Below, in pieces: positions 32,939 to 44,394 of a stretch of 64,000 nucleotides of DNA. The notes under the pieces are model-generated. The model ran no database searches, was not told the DNA's origin, and saw only the letters and a list, made by a program, of their open reading frames with translations. The stretch spans positions 31,359,496 to 31,423,495 of the forward strand of contig NC_091298.1 of assembly GCF_038502225.1 (NCBI RefSeq). Direction: 5' to 3'. Positions within the stretch are counted from its first letter, which is position 1. Each line of letters starts with the position of its first letter. The translations under genes were made by a program, and so were the position numbers. Source of the stretch: Cherax quadricarinatus. Taxonomy: Eukaryota; Arthropoda; Malacostraca; Decapoda; Parastacidae.

Positions 32939-34610
32939 CAGTGGGAAGACCAGAGCGAGCCCATGGTTTACCCAGATGTGTGGAAAGGCCAAAGCCAAGT
33001 GCGCTAGAGCATTGAAAAATATAGAAGGCAAAGGAGTCAGGAAAGCAAGGAGTTGAGACAACGAGCCAGAAACGAATATGCATGGATAAGGAGAGAGATC
33101 CAACGGCAGTACAAGAATGACATAGTATCAAAAGCCAAAATACTCACTGTATCCAGTGAATAAAGTGAGGATTCCAGCAAACCGAGGCGGTAGGGTGCAC
33201 CAGCAAGTGCAGGACACACTGCACACAACCAAGAAAAAGGGAAGAAACTGCTCGGTGAACTATATACCTCGAAGGCGGTGGACCCAGATAACATCTCTCC
33301 GTGGGTCCTGATAGAGGGGGCAGACACACTGTGTGTGGTGCTAACAACAATCTTCAATATATCTATGGAAGACAGCAAACTACAGACCAATGTCGCTGAC
33401 ATGTACAGCATGTCAAGGTATGGCGAATGCTGTCCAGAGAAGAGTGGTGGAACACCTATAAAGGAACGGGCTCATACATGACAACCAACACGGCTTCAGG
33501 GAAGGGAAATCCTGCATCACAAACCTACTGCAGTACTACGGCAAGGTAACAGAATTAAGACCTTGGACTGTAAGAAGGCTTTCGACACAGTACCACACAA
33601 AAGACTGGTTGAAAAGCAAGAGGAGCAGGGAAAGTACTGAAATGCATAAGGAAATACGTGGCAGATAAGAAACAATGTGTGGTGACAAGGTGTCAGAGTG
33701 GATACATGTGTCAAGTGGGGATCCACAAGGGTCAGTTCTAGGTCCGGTTCTGTTTCTTGTATATGTGAATGACATGCCGGAAGGGATAGATTCAGAGATG
33801 TTCCTGTTCGCAGACGATGTGAACCTAATGTGGAAAATATAAGCAGACGAGGATCAGGTACGCCTACAAGGGGATCTAGACAGACTGCATTCATGGTCTG
33901 ACAAATGGCTCTTGGAGTTTAACCCAAGCAAGTGCAAAGTTATGAACCTTAGGGAAGAACAAAGAAGACCGCAGACGGAGTAAAGCCTAGGAGGTTAAAG
34001 GCTGCAAAACTCACTCAAGGAAAAGGATCTTAGGGTGAGCATCATAGAACAGCATTTCTACATGTAAGTAAGGAGTCATTCACAGTATACATCAGGCCCA
34101 TACTGGAGCATGCAGCACCAGTATGGAACCCACACCTGATCAAAAACGCTAAGAAATTAGAGAAAGTGCAAAGGTTTGAAACATTACTAGTCCTGGAGCT
34201 AAAGGGATATGTGCTACAAAGAGTGAAATAAACCTGACGACTCCGGAGGACAGGAGGGATAAGTGAGATGGCATGATAACGATATATGAAGTACTGAGAG
34301 GAATTGATAAGACAGATGGGGCCAGAATGTTGAAGGGATGGAACACAACAAGTGGACACAAACTGAAGTTAAAACTCAGATGAGGTATAGAAGTCTTAGG
34401 AAGTGCTTCTTCAGCCTTAGAGTTGTCAAGCAGTGGAACATTCTGAAGAGTATAGTAGTAGAGGCTGGATCCATACATAGCTTTATAAAGTTCTTGGAGC
34501 AGGGAAAGAGTGGACCAAGTTACGATCAGTGAAGAGGCGGGGGCCAGGAGCTAAAACTCGACCCATGCAACCATATATAATTCAGTACAAATAGGTGAGT
34601 ATACTTACAC
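32939..34610 (+). pseudogene. CR1-B ORF2 decayed copy
   Basis: Collinear with intact CR1-B ORF2 from the linker before RT onwards. Readable pieces are MDPDNISPWVLIEGADTLCV, sequence for NQHGFREGKSCITNLL, DCKKAFDTVPHKRL, the motif B codons (SGDPQGSVLGPVLFLVYVND) and LFADDVNLM. It then continues to KWLLEFNPSKCKV, the YAAPVWN region and the last codons. Many indels and several internal deletions are present. It ends at the family terminus TAGGTGAGTATAC followed by the AC repeat at 34612. Confidence 0.9.
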
Positions 34611-34611
34611 A

Positions 34612-34639
34612 GACAGACAGACACACACACACAGACACA

Positions 34640-34724
<85 letters not shown>
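34612..34724. repeat. (AC)n microsatellite at a CR1-B 3' end
   Basis: ACAGACAGACAG then a long (AC)n, directly after the element terminus. Confidence 0.97.
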
Positions 34725-34729
<5 letters not shown>

Positions 34730-35230
34730 CACACACTCACATATGCACACGTACTGTAAGGAAGGTTTTTTATATCTTAGACAAAAAATGAAAAAAAAAA
34801 ACAAATGACAACTCTTAGAAAGAGCATCATCAGGCACAGCTTAGTACATATTTTATCGATGCTTCAGGTATAACTAACACAACGCCAACATACATAACCT
34901 TCATAGTAACACCTACATCAGTAGCATCATTAAGACTATCTTAAGGGTATAACATTTTCCTCATAAATATTATTAGTGTGAGAGTAACAACTGCATTGAA
35001 AGTAAAATCTGCCTCAGTAACATCTACCTCAGTAACATCTACCTCAGCAAAGCGAGAGTAACAACTTTGAGAGTAATATCTGCCTCAGTAACATTATTCG
35101 AAAGAGAATAACAACAGGTTTGAGAGTAACATTTGCCATCGTAACATCATTACGACGAGAGTTACCACAGCTGTGAGAGTAACATTTTTCTTAGTAGCCG
35201 CACCTATGGTATGAGAGCAACTTCATCAGC
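34725..35230. repeat. Degenerate AGTAACATC-type tandem repeat region
   Basis: From about 34960 to 35200 units such as GAGAGTAACATCTGCCTCAG recur with variable length. 34725-34960 shows nothing else. Confidence 0.55.
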
Positions 35231-35740
35231 CAGCGAGAACACTCCTCCCATCTCCCATCACATGGCACTGAGAGGTGGATACTAATTTCCTGAACCAACT
35301 AGACATTGGCTGAGAAAACCACACGTTTCTCACCCCAACATTAAGTACCAGACGAAGGAACTCTGTCATTCGTAGCGAACCCACGAGCAGCGGGTCTTGG
35401 GTTCTCTACGATATGTTGTCAAGAACAACATTTCGTCTCACAACCCTGGAAGCCACAGCCAAAGAAATACTCTGGTACAGGTTATATAGATTATTATTAT
35501 AATCAAAAAGAAGCGCTAAGCCACAAGGGCTATACAGCAGGTGATATAGAGAGTCACATGGATAGTGCAGCAGCACTGTTGCTGCCTCATCTTGTATTCG
35601 CTGAACACTCTCACGGTTTACAAGAGTTGATTCCAGTTTCTCGAGATCCTGACGTTACTCGCAAACAATGATGTTATTAAACAACTTTGCCACTCCTTTT
35701 GTTTTAACTTCGGTCATTACTGACGGGGTAGAGGGATTTT
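35231..35740. other. Mostly unrecognised; short fragment of S2 repeat
   Basis: GAAGCGCTAAGCCACAAGGGCTATACAGC near 35510-35540 matches the start of the repeat at 43065 and 54515. The rest has no feature I can name. Confidence 0.4.
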
Positions 35741-35842
35741 GTGTGTGTGTGTGTGTGTGTGTACTCACCTAGTTGTACTCACCTAGTTGAGGTTGCGGGG
35801 GTCGAGTCCGAGCTCCTGGCCCCGCCTCTTCACTGATCGCTA

Positions 35843-38710
35843 CTAGGTCACTCTCCCTGAGCCGTGAGCTTTATCATACCTCTGCTTAAAGCTATGTATG
35901 GATCCTGCCTCCACTACATCGCTTCCCAAACTATTCCACTTACTGACTACTCTGTGGCTGAAGAAATACTTCCTAACATCCCTGTGATTCATCTGTGTCT
36001 TCAGCTTCCAACTGTGTCCCCTTGTTACTGTGTCCAATCTCTGGAACATCCTGTCTTTGTCCACCTTGTCAATTCCTCTCAGTATTTTGTATGTCGTTAT
36101 CATGTCCCCCCTATCTCTCCTGTCCTCCAGTGTCGTCAGGTTGATTTCCCTTAACCTCTCCTCGTAGGACATACCTCTTAGCTCTGGGACTAGTCTTGTT
36201 GCAAACCTTTGCACTTTCTCTAGTTTCTTCACGTGCTTGGCTAGGTGTGGGTTCCAAACTGGTGCCGCATACTCCAATATGGGCCTAACATACACGGTGT
36301 ACAGGGTCCTGAATGATTCCTTATTAAGATGTCGGAATGCTGTTCTGAGGTTTGCTAGGCGCCCATATGCTGCAGCAGTTATTTGGTTGATGTGCGCTTC
36401 AGGAGATGTGCCTGGTGTTATACTCACCCCAAGATCTTTTTCCTTGAGTGAGGTTTGTAGTCTCTGACCCCCTAGACTGTACTCCGTCTGCGGCCTTCTT
36501 TGCCCTTCCCCAATCTTCATGACTTTGCACTTGGTGGGATTGAACTCCAGGAGCCAATTGCTGGACCAGGTCTGCAGCCTGTCCAGATCCCTTTGTAGTT
36601 CTGCCTGGTCTTCGATCGAGTGAATTCTTCTCATCAACTTCACGTCATCTGCAAACAGGGACACCTCAGAGTCTATTCCTTCCGTCATGTCGTTCACAAA
36701 TACCAGAAACAGCACTGGTCCTAGGACTGACCCCTGCGGGACCCCGCTGGTCACAGGTGCCCACTCTGACACCTCGCCACGTACCATGACTCGCTGCTGT
36801 CTTCCTGACAAGTATTCCCTGATCCATTGTAGTGCCTTCCCTGTTATCCCTGCTTGGTCCTCCAGTTTTGGCACCAATCTCTTGTGTGGAACTGTGTCAA
36901 ACGCCTTCTTGCAGTCCAAGAAAATGCAATCCACCCACCCCTCTCTCTCTTGTCTTACTGCTGTCACCATGTCATAGAACTCCAGTAGGTTTGTGACACA
37001 GGATTTCCCGTCCCTGAAACCATGTTGGCTGCTGTTGATGAGATCATTCCTTTCTAGGTGTTCCACCACTCTTCTCCTGATAATCTTCTCCATGATTTTG
37101 CATACTATACATGTCAGTGACACTGGTCTGTAGTTTAATGCTTCATGTCTGTCTCCTTTTTTAAAGATTGGGACTACATTTGCTGTCTTCCATGCCTCAG
37201 GCAATCTCCCTGTTTCGATAGATGTATTGAATATTGTTGTTAGGGGTACACATAGCGCCTCTGCTCCCTCTCTCAATACCCATGGGGAGATGTTATCTGG
37301 CCCCATTGCCTTTGAGGTATCTAGCTCACTCAGAAGCCTCTTCACTTCTTCCTCGGTTGTGTGCACTGTGTCCAGCACTTGGTGGTGTGCCCCACCTCTC
37401 CGTCTTTCTGGAGTCCCTTCTGTCTCCTCTGTGAACACTTCTTTGAATCTCTTGTTGAGTTCTTCACATACTTCACGGTCATTTCTTGTTGTCTCTCCTC
37501 CTTCCTTCCTTAGCCTGATTACCTGGTCCTTGACTGTTGTTTTCCTCCTGATGTGGCTGTACAACAGTTTCGGGTCAGATTTGGCTTTCGCTGCTATGTC
37601 ATTTTCATATTGTCTTTGGGCCTCCCTGCTTATCTGTGCATATTCGTTTCTGGCTCTACGACTGTTCTCCTTATTCTCCTGGGTCCTTTGCCTTCTATAT
37701 TTCTTCCATTCCCTAGCACACTTGGTTTTTGCCTCCCTGCACCTTTGGGTAAACCATGGGCTCATCCTGGCTTTTTCATTAATCCTGTTACCCTTGGGTA
37801 CAAACCTCTCCTCAGCCTCCTTGCATTTTGTTGCTACATATTCCATCATCTCATTAACTGGCTTCCCTGATAGTTCTCTGTCCCACTGAACCCCGTTCAG
37901 GTAGTTCCTCATTCCTGTGTAGTCCCCTTTCTTGTAGTTTGGCTTCATTCGTCCTGGCCTTCCTGCTTCTCCCTCCACTTGTAGCTCTACTGTGTATTCG
38001 AAGCTTAAAACCACATGGTCACTGGCCCCAAGGGGTCTTTCATATGTGATGTCCTCGATATCTGCACTACTCAAGGTGAATACTAAGTCCAGCCTTGCTG
38101 GTTCATCCTCTCCTCTCTCTCTTGTAGTGTCCCTTACTAGTTGGCACATGAAGTTTTCCAGTACCACCTCCATCATCTTAGCCCTCCATGTATCTTGGCC
38201 CCCATGTGGGTCCAAGTTCTCCCAATCGATCTCCTTGTGGTTAAAGTCACCCATGATCAGGAGCTTTGCCCTGCATGCATGAGCTCTTCTGGCCACTCTA
38301 GCCAGTGTGTCAACCATCGCTCTATTGCTCTCGTCGTACTCTTGCCTTGGCCTCCTGCTGTTCTGTGGTGGGTTATACATCACTGCTATTACCACCTTGG
38401 GACCTCCAGAGTGAAGTGTTCCCACTATGTAATCACTTTCTTCTCCGCTGTCTCCTCTCTCCAGCTCATCAAAATTCCAGCGATTTTTGATCGGCAACGC
38501 CACTCCTCCACCCCCCCTGTTCCCTCTGTCTTTCCTCAGGATTTGGTATCCCGTTGGAAAGATGGCATCTGTTATCATACCTGTAAGCTTGGTTTCTGTG
38601 AGAGCTATGATGTCCGGTGATGCTTCTTTGACTCTTTCATGCCACTCCTCCCACTTATTTGTTATTCCATCAGCGTTTGTGTACCATAGCTTCAGTTTCC
38701 TTTCCAACAC
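35843..38710 (-). CDS. CR1-B ORF2p: APE endonuclease and reverse transcriptase
   Basis: 955 aa, fully open. It starts almost directly with the endonuclease (KLKLWYTNADGITNKWEEWH, IIALTETKL, MGDFNHKEIDWENL, DLVFTL, GASDHVVLSFEY). A basic Arg/Lys-rich linker follows. The RT has [72 protein letters not shown] and FADD (686-689). The C-terminal part carries YVRPILEYAAPVWNPHL and ends near SKWNSLGSDVVEAGSIHSFK. It nicks DNA and reverse transcribes element RNA. All catalytic motifs look intact, so this is the best candidate in the window for a functional RT. It is only distantly similar to CR1-A ORF2p. Confidence 0.96.
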   Translation of the reverse strand: MLERKLKLWYTNADGITNKWEEWHERVKEASPDIIALTETKLTGMITDAIFPTGYQILRKDRGNRGGGGVALPIKNRWNFDELERGDSGEESDYIVGTLHSGGPKVVIAVMYNPPQNSRRPRQEYDESNRAMVDTLARVARRAHACRAKLLIMGDFNHKEIDWENLDPHGGQDTWRAKMMEVVLENFMCQLVRDTTRERGEDEPARLDLVFTLSSADIEDITYERPLGASDHVVLSFEYTVELQVEGEAGRPGRMKPNYKKGDYTGMRNYLNGVQWDRELSGKPVNEMMEYVATKCKEAEERFVPKGNRINEKARMSPWFTQRCREAKTKCAREWKKYRRQRTQENKENSRRARNEYAQISREAQRQYENDIAAKAKSDPKLLYSHIRRKTTVKDQVIRLRKEGGETTRNDREVCEELNKRFKEVFTEETEGTPERRRGGAHHQVLDTVHTTEEEVKRLLSELDTSKAMGPDNISPWVLREGAEALCVPLTTIFNTSIETGRLPEAWKTANVVPIFKKGDRHEALNYRPVSLTCIVCKIMEKIIRRRVVEHLERNDLINSSQHGFRDGKSCVTNLLEFYDMVTAVRQEREGWVDCIFLDCKKAFDTVPHKRLVPKLEDQAGITGKALQWIREYLSGRQQRVMVRGEVSEWAPVTSGVPQGSVLGPVLFLVFVNDMTEGIDSEVSLFADDVKLMRRIHSIEDQAELQRDLDRLQTWSSNWLLEFNPTKCKVMKIGEGQRRPQTEYSLGGQRLQTSLKEKDLGVSITPGTSPEAHINQITAAAYGRLANLRTAFRHLNKESFRTLYTVYVRPILEYAAPVWNPHLAKHVKKLEKVQRFATRLVPELRGMSYEERLREINLTTLEDRRDRGDMITTYKILRGIDKVDKDRMFQRLDTVTRGHSWKLKTQMNHRDVRKYFFSHRVVSKWNSLGSDVVEAGSIHSFKQRYDKAHGSGRVT

Positions 38711-38758
38711 TGTGGGGGGCCTGTGAGGGTGGGAGACCTGGTGGCATACTGTGGGATT

Positions 38759-39787
38759 CTATAGCTCGGTGTTGGGTGGAGGCTGTGGGTATGGATTGTA
38801 GTGTGTGTTGGGATGGTGTGATAGGTTGTATGGTTCTGAGAATAGTTGTGTGTGTGCTTGCCCTTGCTGTTCTGTTCTGCTCTGACTGACCTCTGCTGGT
38901 TCCCTCCTTGTCTCTTTTCCTAGCTCCTTTCGCTTTTTTGTCCTCTCCCTCAGCTGCTGTCGTTCTGATTTTGTTCTGTCTCTGTCTAGGAACACCCTCT
39001 TGTACTCTTCCGAGTATTTCAATCGTGGTTTCTCTTGGAGGATCCTGTTCCGCACTGTTTCCGTCCTGAGAATCAGCTTGATTGGTCGGTTTCTCCCCTT
39101 CGAGTACCCCCCTATTCTCTGAAAATTTACAATCTCGTCCATCTCTTCACCTATTTCCGTGATGATTTTCTCAATCTCCTTTCTTTCTTCCTGCTGCCTT
39201 TCAGTGTGTGTCCTTTCCTCTCTCTCCTGAAGCCCATGGATAAACACTGATTTTGCCCTTTCTTCCTCCCATTGCCTCACCCTCTGTGACTCTGGATCCT
39301 GCCTGTATGTGGTCAGTTTCTCCCTTGATTTTTCCAGTGGCTCTTGATAGCCTGGTTGTGCCTCAGCATTCGACCTATCACCCTCTCCATCTGCAACCAG
39401 CTGATCTTCCCTTTCACTCCTTGGTCCTCCTTGGCAGACTGATATGACCTTAGCATAATTCATAATTCCTTCCTTCCTGTTCGGCCTCGCAGCTTCATAT
39501 GCTGTGTCTTCTCTGGTCACTGCCCCTGTAACTCGCTTCAGCCTATTTATCTCAACTTCTAGGACCCTTATCTTGGCTGCTGCAGTTTCGACTTGTGCCT
39601 CCCAATTCTTTGTCTCCTTCTCCAACCTCTTTTCCAATTTCACAGAGAGCTCTTTCTCCATTTTTTCAGAAAGCTCTCCTAATTTTCTCTCCCACTCTTG
39701 TTCCATCCTTTTCCACTGCTCCTCCATCCACTCCTCCCTACCAGAACCATTCTCATCTGATCCTTGGTTCCTGCGAGTCCCCACCAT
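38759..39787 (-). CDS. CR1-B ORF1p: coiled coil plus RRM-like RNA-binding protein
   Basis: 342 aa from MVGTRRNQGSDENG. I take this ATG rather than the one 27 codons upstream, because the extra residues only translate the (AC)n and poly(A) run. Residues about 20-85 are a long Glu/Lys/Leu coiled coil (WMEEQWKRMEQEWERKLGEL). Residues about 179-270 (KSVFIHGLQE..., RIGGYSKGRNRPIKLIL...) resemble the RRM-like domain of L1-type ORF1 proteins. A very basic stretch with YKRVFLDRDRTKSERQQLRE follows, then a His/Pro-rich tail. It probably coats element RNA. A decayed copy of the same ORF is at 51846-52612. It differs completely from the esterase-type ORF1p of CR1-A. Confidence 0.88.
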   Translation of the reverse strand: MVGTRRNQGSDENGSGREEWMEEQWKRMEQEWERKLGELSEKMEKELSVKLEKRLEKETKNWEAQVETAAAKIRVLEVEINRLKRVTGAVTREDTAYEAARPNRKEGIMNYAKVISVCQGGPRSEREDQLVADGEGDRSNAEAQPGYQEPLEKSREKLTTYRQDPESQRVRQWEEERAKSVFIHGLQEREERTHTERQQEERKEIEKIITEIGEEMDEIVNFQRIGGYSKGRNRPIKLILRTETVRNRILQEKPRLKYSEEYKRVFLDRDRTKSERQQLRERTKKRKELGKETRREPAEVSQSRTEQQGQAHTQLFSEPYNLSHHPNTHYNPYPQPPPNTEL

Positions 39788-39788
39788 T

Positions 39789-39790
39789 TT

Positions 39791-39840
<50 letters not shown>

Positions 39841-39848
39841 TGTGTGTG
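39789..39848. repeat. Poly(T) followed by (GT)n
   Basis: About 35 T then about 10 GT (plus strand), lying between the CR1-B ORF1 start codon and a PLE-type end. Confidence 0.95.
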
Positions 39849-39872
39849 GATGTCTTCACCATTCTCATTTAT

Positions 39873-39912
39873 ATGAACTGATAAAGCCACTGTGTGGCGA
39901 AACGTTTCCTTA
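39873..39912 (+). ncRNA. Hammerhead-like fold at a PLE-type end
   Basis: Core CTGATAA (39878-39884), one extra A, perfect helix II GCCAC-TGT-GTGGC (39886-39898), GAA, palindrome ACGT (39902-39905), T. Helix I arms (ATGAA / TCCTT) pair poorly, so this copy is probably inactive. The AATAAAGATACCCAAGTG tail up to about 39956 is shared with the locus at 12028. Confidence 0.4.
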
Positions 39913-39956
39913 ATAAAGATACCCAAGTGTTGCACATGTGTCTAATTTATCAGTAT

Positions 39957-42440
39957 GGGATATACACAACCTATGGGAGACTCACAACACAAGGGAACAC
40001 ACAACACATGGGAGTCACACAACACAAGGGAACACACAACACATGGGAGTCACACAACACAAGGGAACACACAACACATGGGAGTCACACAACACAAGGG
40101 AACACACAACACATGGGAGTCACACAACACAAGGGAACACACAACACATGGGAGTCACACAACACAAGGGAACACACAACACATGGGAACACACAACACA
40201 TGAATCACACAACACAAGGGAACACACAACACATGGGAGTCACACAACACAAGGGAACACACAATACATGGGAGTCACACAACAGAAAGGAACACACAAC
40301 ACATGGGAGTCACACAAGGGAACACACAACACATGGGAGTCACACAACACAAGGAACACACAACACATGGGAGTCACACAACACAAGGGAACACACAACA
40401 CATGGGGGTCACACAACACAAGGGAACACACAACACATGGGAGTCACACAACACAAAGGAACACACAACACAAGGGAACACACAACACATGAGAGTCACA
40501 CAATACAAGGGAACACACAACACATGGGAGTCACACAACACAAGGGAACACACAACACAAGGGAACACACAACACATGGGAGTCACACAACACAAGGGAA
40601 CACACAATACATGGGGGTCACACAACACAAGGGAACAAACAACACATGGGAGTCACACAACACAATGGAACACAACACATGGGAGTCACACAATAAATTG
40701 GAACGCACAACACATGGGAGTCACACAACACAATGGAACACACAACACATGGGAGTCACACAACACAATGGAACACACAACACATGGGAGTCACACAACA
40801 CAATGGAACGCACAACACAATGGAACACACAATACATAGGAGTCACACAACACAAAACACATGGGAGACTCGCAACACAGTGGAACACAACACATGGGAG
40901 TCACACAACATAATGAAGCAAACAACACATGGGAGTCACACAACACAATGGAACACACAACACATGGGAGACTCGCAACACAATGGAACACACAACACAT
41001 GGGAGTCACACAAAACAAGGGAACAGACAACACGTGGGAGTCACACAACTCAAGGGAACACAACACATGGGAGACTCACAACACAATGGAACACAACACA
41101 TGGGAGTCACACAACACAATGGAACACAGAACACATGAGTCACACAACACAATGGAACACACAACACATGGGAGTCACACAACACAATGGAACACACAAC
41201 ATATGGGAGTCACTCAACACAATGGAACACACAACACAATGAAACAGTCACACAACACAAGGGAACACACAACACATGGGAACACACAACACATGGGAGT
41301 CACACAACACAAGGGAACACAACACATGGGAGTCACACAATGGAACACAGAAGGCATGGGAGTCACACAACACAATGGAGCACACAACACAATGGAACAC
41401 ACAACACATGGGAGTCACACAACACAAGGGAACACACAACAAATGGGAGTCATACAACACATGGGAGTCATACAACACAATGGAACACACAATACACTGG
41501 AACACACAACACATGGGAGTCACACAACACAAGGGAACACACAACACATGGGAGTCACACAACACAAGGAAACACACAACACAAAGGAAAACACAACACA
41601 TGGGAGTCAACACAATGGAACACTCAACACATGGGAGTCACACCACACAATGGAACACACAACACAATGGAGCACACAAAACAATGGGAGTCACACAACA
41701 CAATCGAGCACACAACACAATGGAACACACAACACATGGGAGTCACACAACTCAATGGAACACACAACACATGGGAGTAACACAACACAATGAAACACAC
41801 AACACATGGGAGTCACACAACACAAAGGAACACACAACACAATGGAACACAACACATTGGAGTCACACAACACAATGGAACACACAACACAGTGGAACAT
41901 AGAATACAGTGGAACACACAACACATGGGAGTCACACAACACAAGGGAACACACAACACAGTGGAACACAGAACGCAATGGAACACACAACACAATGGAA
42001 CACAGAACACAATGGAACACACAACACATGGGATTCACATAACACAATGGAACAAACAACACATGGGAGTCACACAACACAAGGGAACACACAACACATG
42101 GGAGTCACACAACACAAGGGAACACACAACGCATGGGAGTCACACAACACAATGGAACACACAACACAATGGAACACAGAACACAATGGAACACACAACA
42201 CATGGGATTCACATAACACAATGGAACAAACAACACATGGGAGTCACACAACACAATGGAACACAACACAATGGAACACAACACAATGGAACACACAACA
42301 CATGAGAATCACACAACACAATGGAACACAGTACACATGGGGGTCAAACAACACAATGAAACACACAACACAATGGAAGATACAACACATGGGAGTCACA
42401 CAACACAATGGAACACACAACACAATGGAACACACAACAA
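39957..42440. repeat. 35-bp tandem array, about 70 units
   Basis: Unit CACAACACATGGGAGTCACA plus CAACACAAGGGAACA; spacing of AAGGG words is exactly 35. Left of about 40660 the variable word is AAGGG, to the right mostly AATGG. Because 35 is not a multiple of three and the unit has no stop in any forward frame, ORFs of up to 339 codons appear in all three frames. They have no other support as genes. Confidence 0.97.
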
Positions 42441-42740
42441 TCCTATCAGCATCTCACTATTGTATTCTTTGGAAAGTGGAAGGGAAACTGTTCAGGATTT
42501 AGAACAAATAAGAAACACACTTGAATATAGAGATTTTTTGTGAACCTTACTGAATTTGACGTAATATTATGTGCCGGCCATCTTTAATTTTCATGAGAGA
42601 GAAAGAAGAAAGTGGTGAGTGAGAGAAGAATTATAATACCTTCCTGAATTGCTGCTCTTTGCCAATATTTTATTCAAATATTGTATATAAGATAAAGAGT
42701 ATTTGTCAATCTTCATATACTTCTTTATTCAGGCATCAAA
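42441..42740. other. No feature recognised
   Basis: AT-rich spacer after the 35-bp array. Confidence 0.35.
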
Positions 42741-43060
42741 ATGTAATAAACTCCAGTCAGTAAAAAATCAATATCTGCAGGTAGACAGACAAGAGTTATT
42801 GTCTGTATTTCGACGTCTTCCTGTGATTGCTGAAGATGTAAGTTTGGTGTCTAAATATATGGTTTTTCATGGTCAGTTTGGAGTCAAATTTCACCCCAAG
42901 GATATCAACTTCTACAGGTGCCAACGCCCTCCCATTCATACTTACTACTGCACCGGCATTACCATCATGGTGCCTAGAGATCATCATTTGTGTTTTCTCG
43001 GCTGCAAATGTTGCTTGCCATCTATTTCCCCAAGCTAATATAGCTCTTAGCTGGTGACAT
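42741..43060 (-). pseudogene. Jockey-like RT relic
   Basis: The minus strand reads W-Q-A-T-F-A-A-E-K-T-Q, MMISRHHDGN, then GRALAPVEVDILGVKFDSKL. This matches the segment after the catalytic motif in jockey-type RTs (WQxxFAxxKTQxMVISR...ILGVxxDxxL). The frame shifts twice. It is a fragment of about 90 codons. Confidence 0.65.
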
Positions 43061-43064
43061 TATT

Positions 43065-43250
43065 TTATTAAACTTATTTCATAGGGGCAGCGCTAAACTC
43101 GTAGGATTATACAGTTCCTTAGGGAAATGGGAGGCAATCAGATTCGAGCGAAGGATAGGAATGGGTAGCTCCAATCCTTTAATCAAGAGCCCTTCACCGG
43201 CATTAAGACATCTTCCTCTAAGGGACTCGAGGTCTAGTACTACACCACAT
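43065..43250 (+). repeat. Dispersed repeat S2 (SINE-like), copy
   Basis: GGCAGCGCTAAACTCGTAGG starts a block that is homologous to 53700-53885 (shared ATGGGAGGCAATCAG-like, ATCAAGAGCCCTTCACCG and TCTAAGGG steps). Partial copies lie at 35510 and 54515. No pol III boxes were identified. Confidence 0.55.
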
Positions 43251-43427
43251 ATCAACAAATGCTTTAATCCCTAATATAGTGGTAAAAGTAAAATCTTAGT
43301 GTATATCTAGATGGAAGCTACATAATAGTAACAAGTTGGAGAATAATAAACCCGTGCAACACTCGGGTACCTCTAATTGAGAGACGTTTTGACCACCAGG
43401 ATGTTTATCAGTGACTCATCTCTAGAA

Positions 43428-43465
43428 AAGATTGATAAAAGTAACTGGTGAGTGAAACGTTTCTT
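43428..43465 (+). ncRNA. Hammerhead-like fold at a PLE-type end
   Basis: Helix I arm AAGA (43428-43431), core TTGATAA, a short helix II (ACT/AGT), GAA (43454-43456), palindrome ACGT (43457-43460), T, helix I arm TCTT (43462-43465). Helix I pairs perfectly but C3 of the core is T and helix II is reduced. An AATAAAATTACTC tail follows. Confidence 0.4.
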
Positions 43466-43510
43466 GAATAAAATTACTCTGGAGCTGCAGATGTGTTTTA
43501 TTCCCCCATC

Positions 43511-44394
43511 TAAAATATACACCATAATTAATATACTGCAATACCAAACATGGTTATAGATATAAACTTTAATGGTGGACATTTCCACTAAGCTTTTCAA
43601 AGTACATGACGCTACGTAATATACACGTGATAACAGAAGTAACATCCACAGACCAGTAACCCAGCCCTTATGCAAGGTAACATCGTGAGCAGCGTCTGGG
43701 GAAAGCAGAGTACTCTGGCCCCTACACTCACCTCACCACATGCCATCCAGCAACGTAACAATAAGTAGGTAGTAAACACATCCCAGGAGCTGCTGCTAAC
43801 ACTGTTTCATTCTGCAACATGAAATCGCTGCTTAAACACTTTCCCAATTACCTACTACTAGTAATATTCTTTCATAAAGAGAAAAGCTTGGACCAAACTC
43901 CGTTTTTCACGGCAATAGAGAGAGCGAGACATAGAGACACACAGAGACAAAGACAGACACAAAGAGACAAAGATAGAGAGAGACGCGTCGAGTAGGTATT
44001 ATAACTTAACCACAAGCATAATTTAAAAAGTCATTGACCAAGTACATATAAAATAATGTTTTTAAGAGAGTACATGCTTACCTCACAATGACGACCAATA
44101 TTTACTAAAGACTTTAATTTTTGAATAATACTCGTGGAATTATTATTACTTTGTCAAGAAGGTATTAAATGACAATAACGCTACCAGTTTCAAATTAATA
44201 ATGTTTGAGTGTCACTACAGTAAATTATGTTATTATACCTTCATAACTTTTACATTGTGATTCCCTAGTGTTTCTTGCACTGAAACGTAAATTAAAGCGC
44301 TAACCACGCAGTGCAATACAATATGACAATACTTATTGAAACTGACATTTACTGAGTAGCCAGACTGCTGGGTTACTCTGGAATCAGAGTTCAA
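43511..44394. other. No gene recognised; low-complexity GAGACA patch
   Basis: 43915-43985 is AGAGACAAAGACAGACA-like. Otherwise AT-rich without supported features. Confidence 0.35.

Larger units (their letters stand above)
35741..39788 (-). mobile_element. CR1-B non-LTR retrotransposon with both ORFs open
   Basis: Minus-strand element: ORF1 (39787-38759), a 48-nt spacer, ORF2 (38710-35843), and an 82-nt 3' UTR ending in two TACTCACCTAGT blocks (plus-strand view), followed by (GT)n. The 5' border falls just before the ORF1 ATG, where an A-rich and AC-rich run begins, so the 5' UTR is missing or very short. Confidence 0.92.

Noticed and set aside
37227..38889. Plus-strand ORFs of 60-220 codons across 35.8-39.9 kb
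   Set aside because: They are antisense shadows of CR1-B ORF2 and ORF1.
39788..39868. Upstream start of CR1-B ORF1 giving a His/Thr-Lys N-terminus
   Set aside because: These residues come only from the (AC)n and poly(A) run; the downstream MVGTRRN start is preferred.
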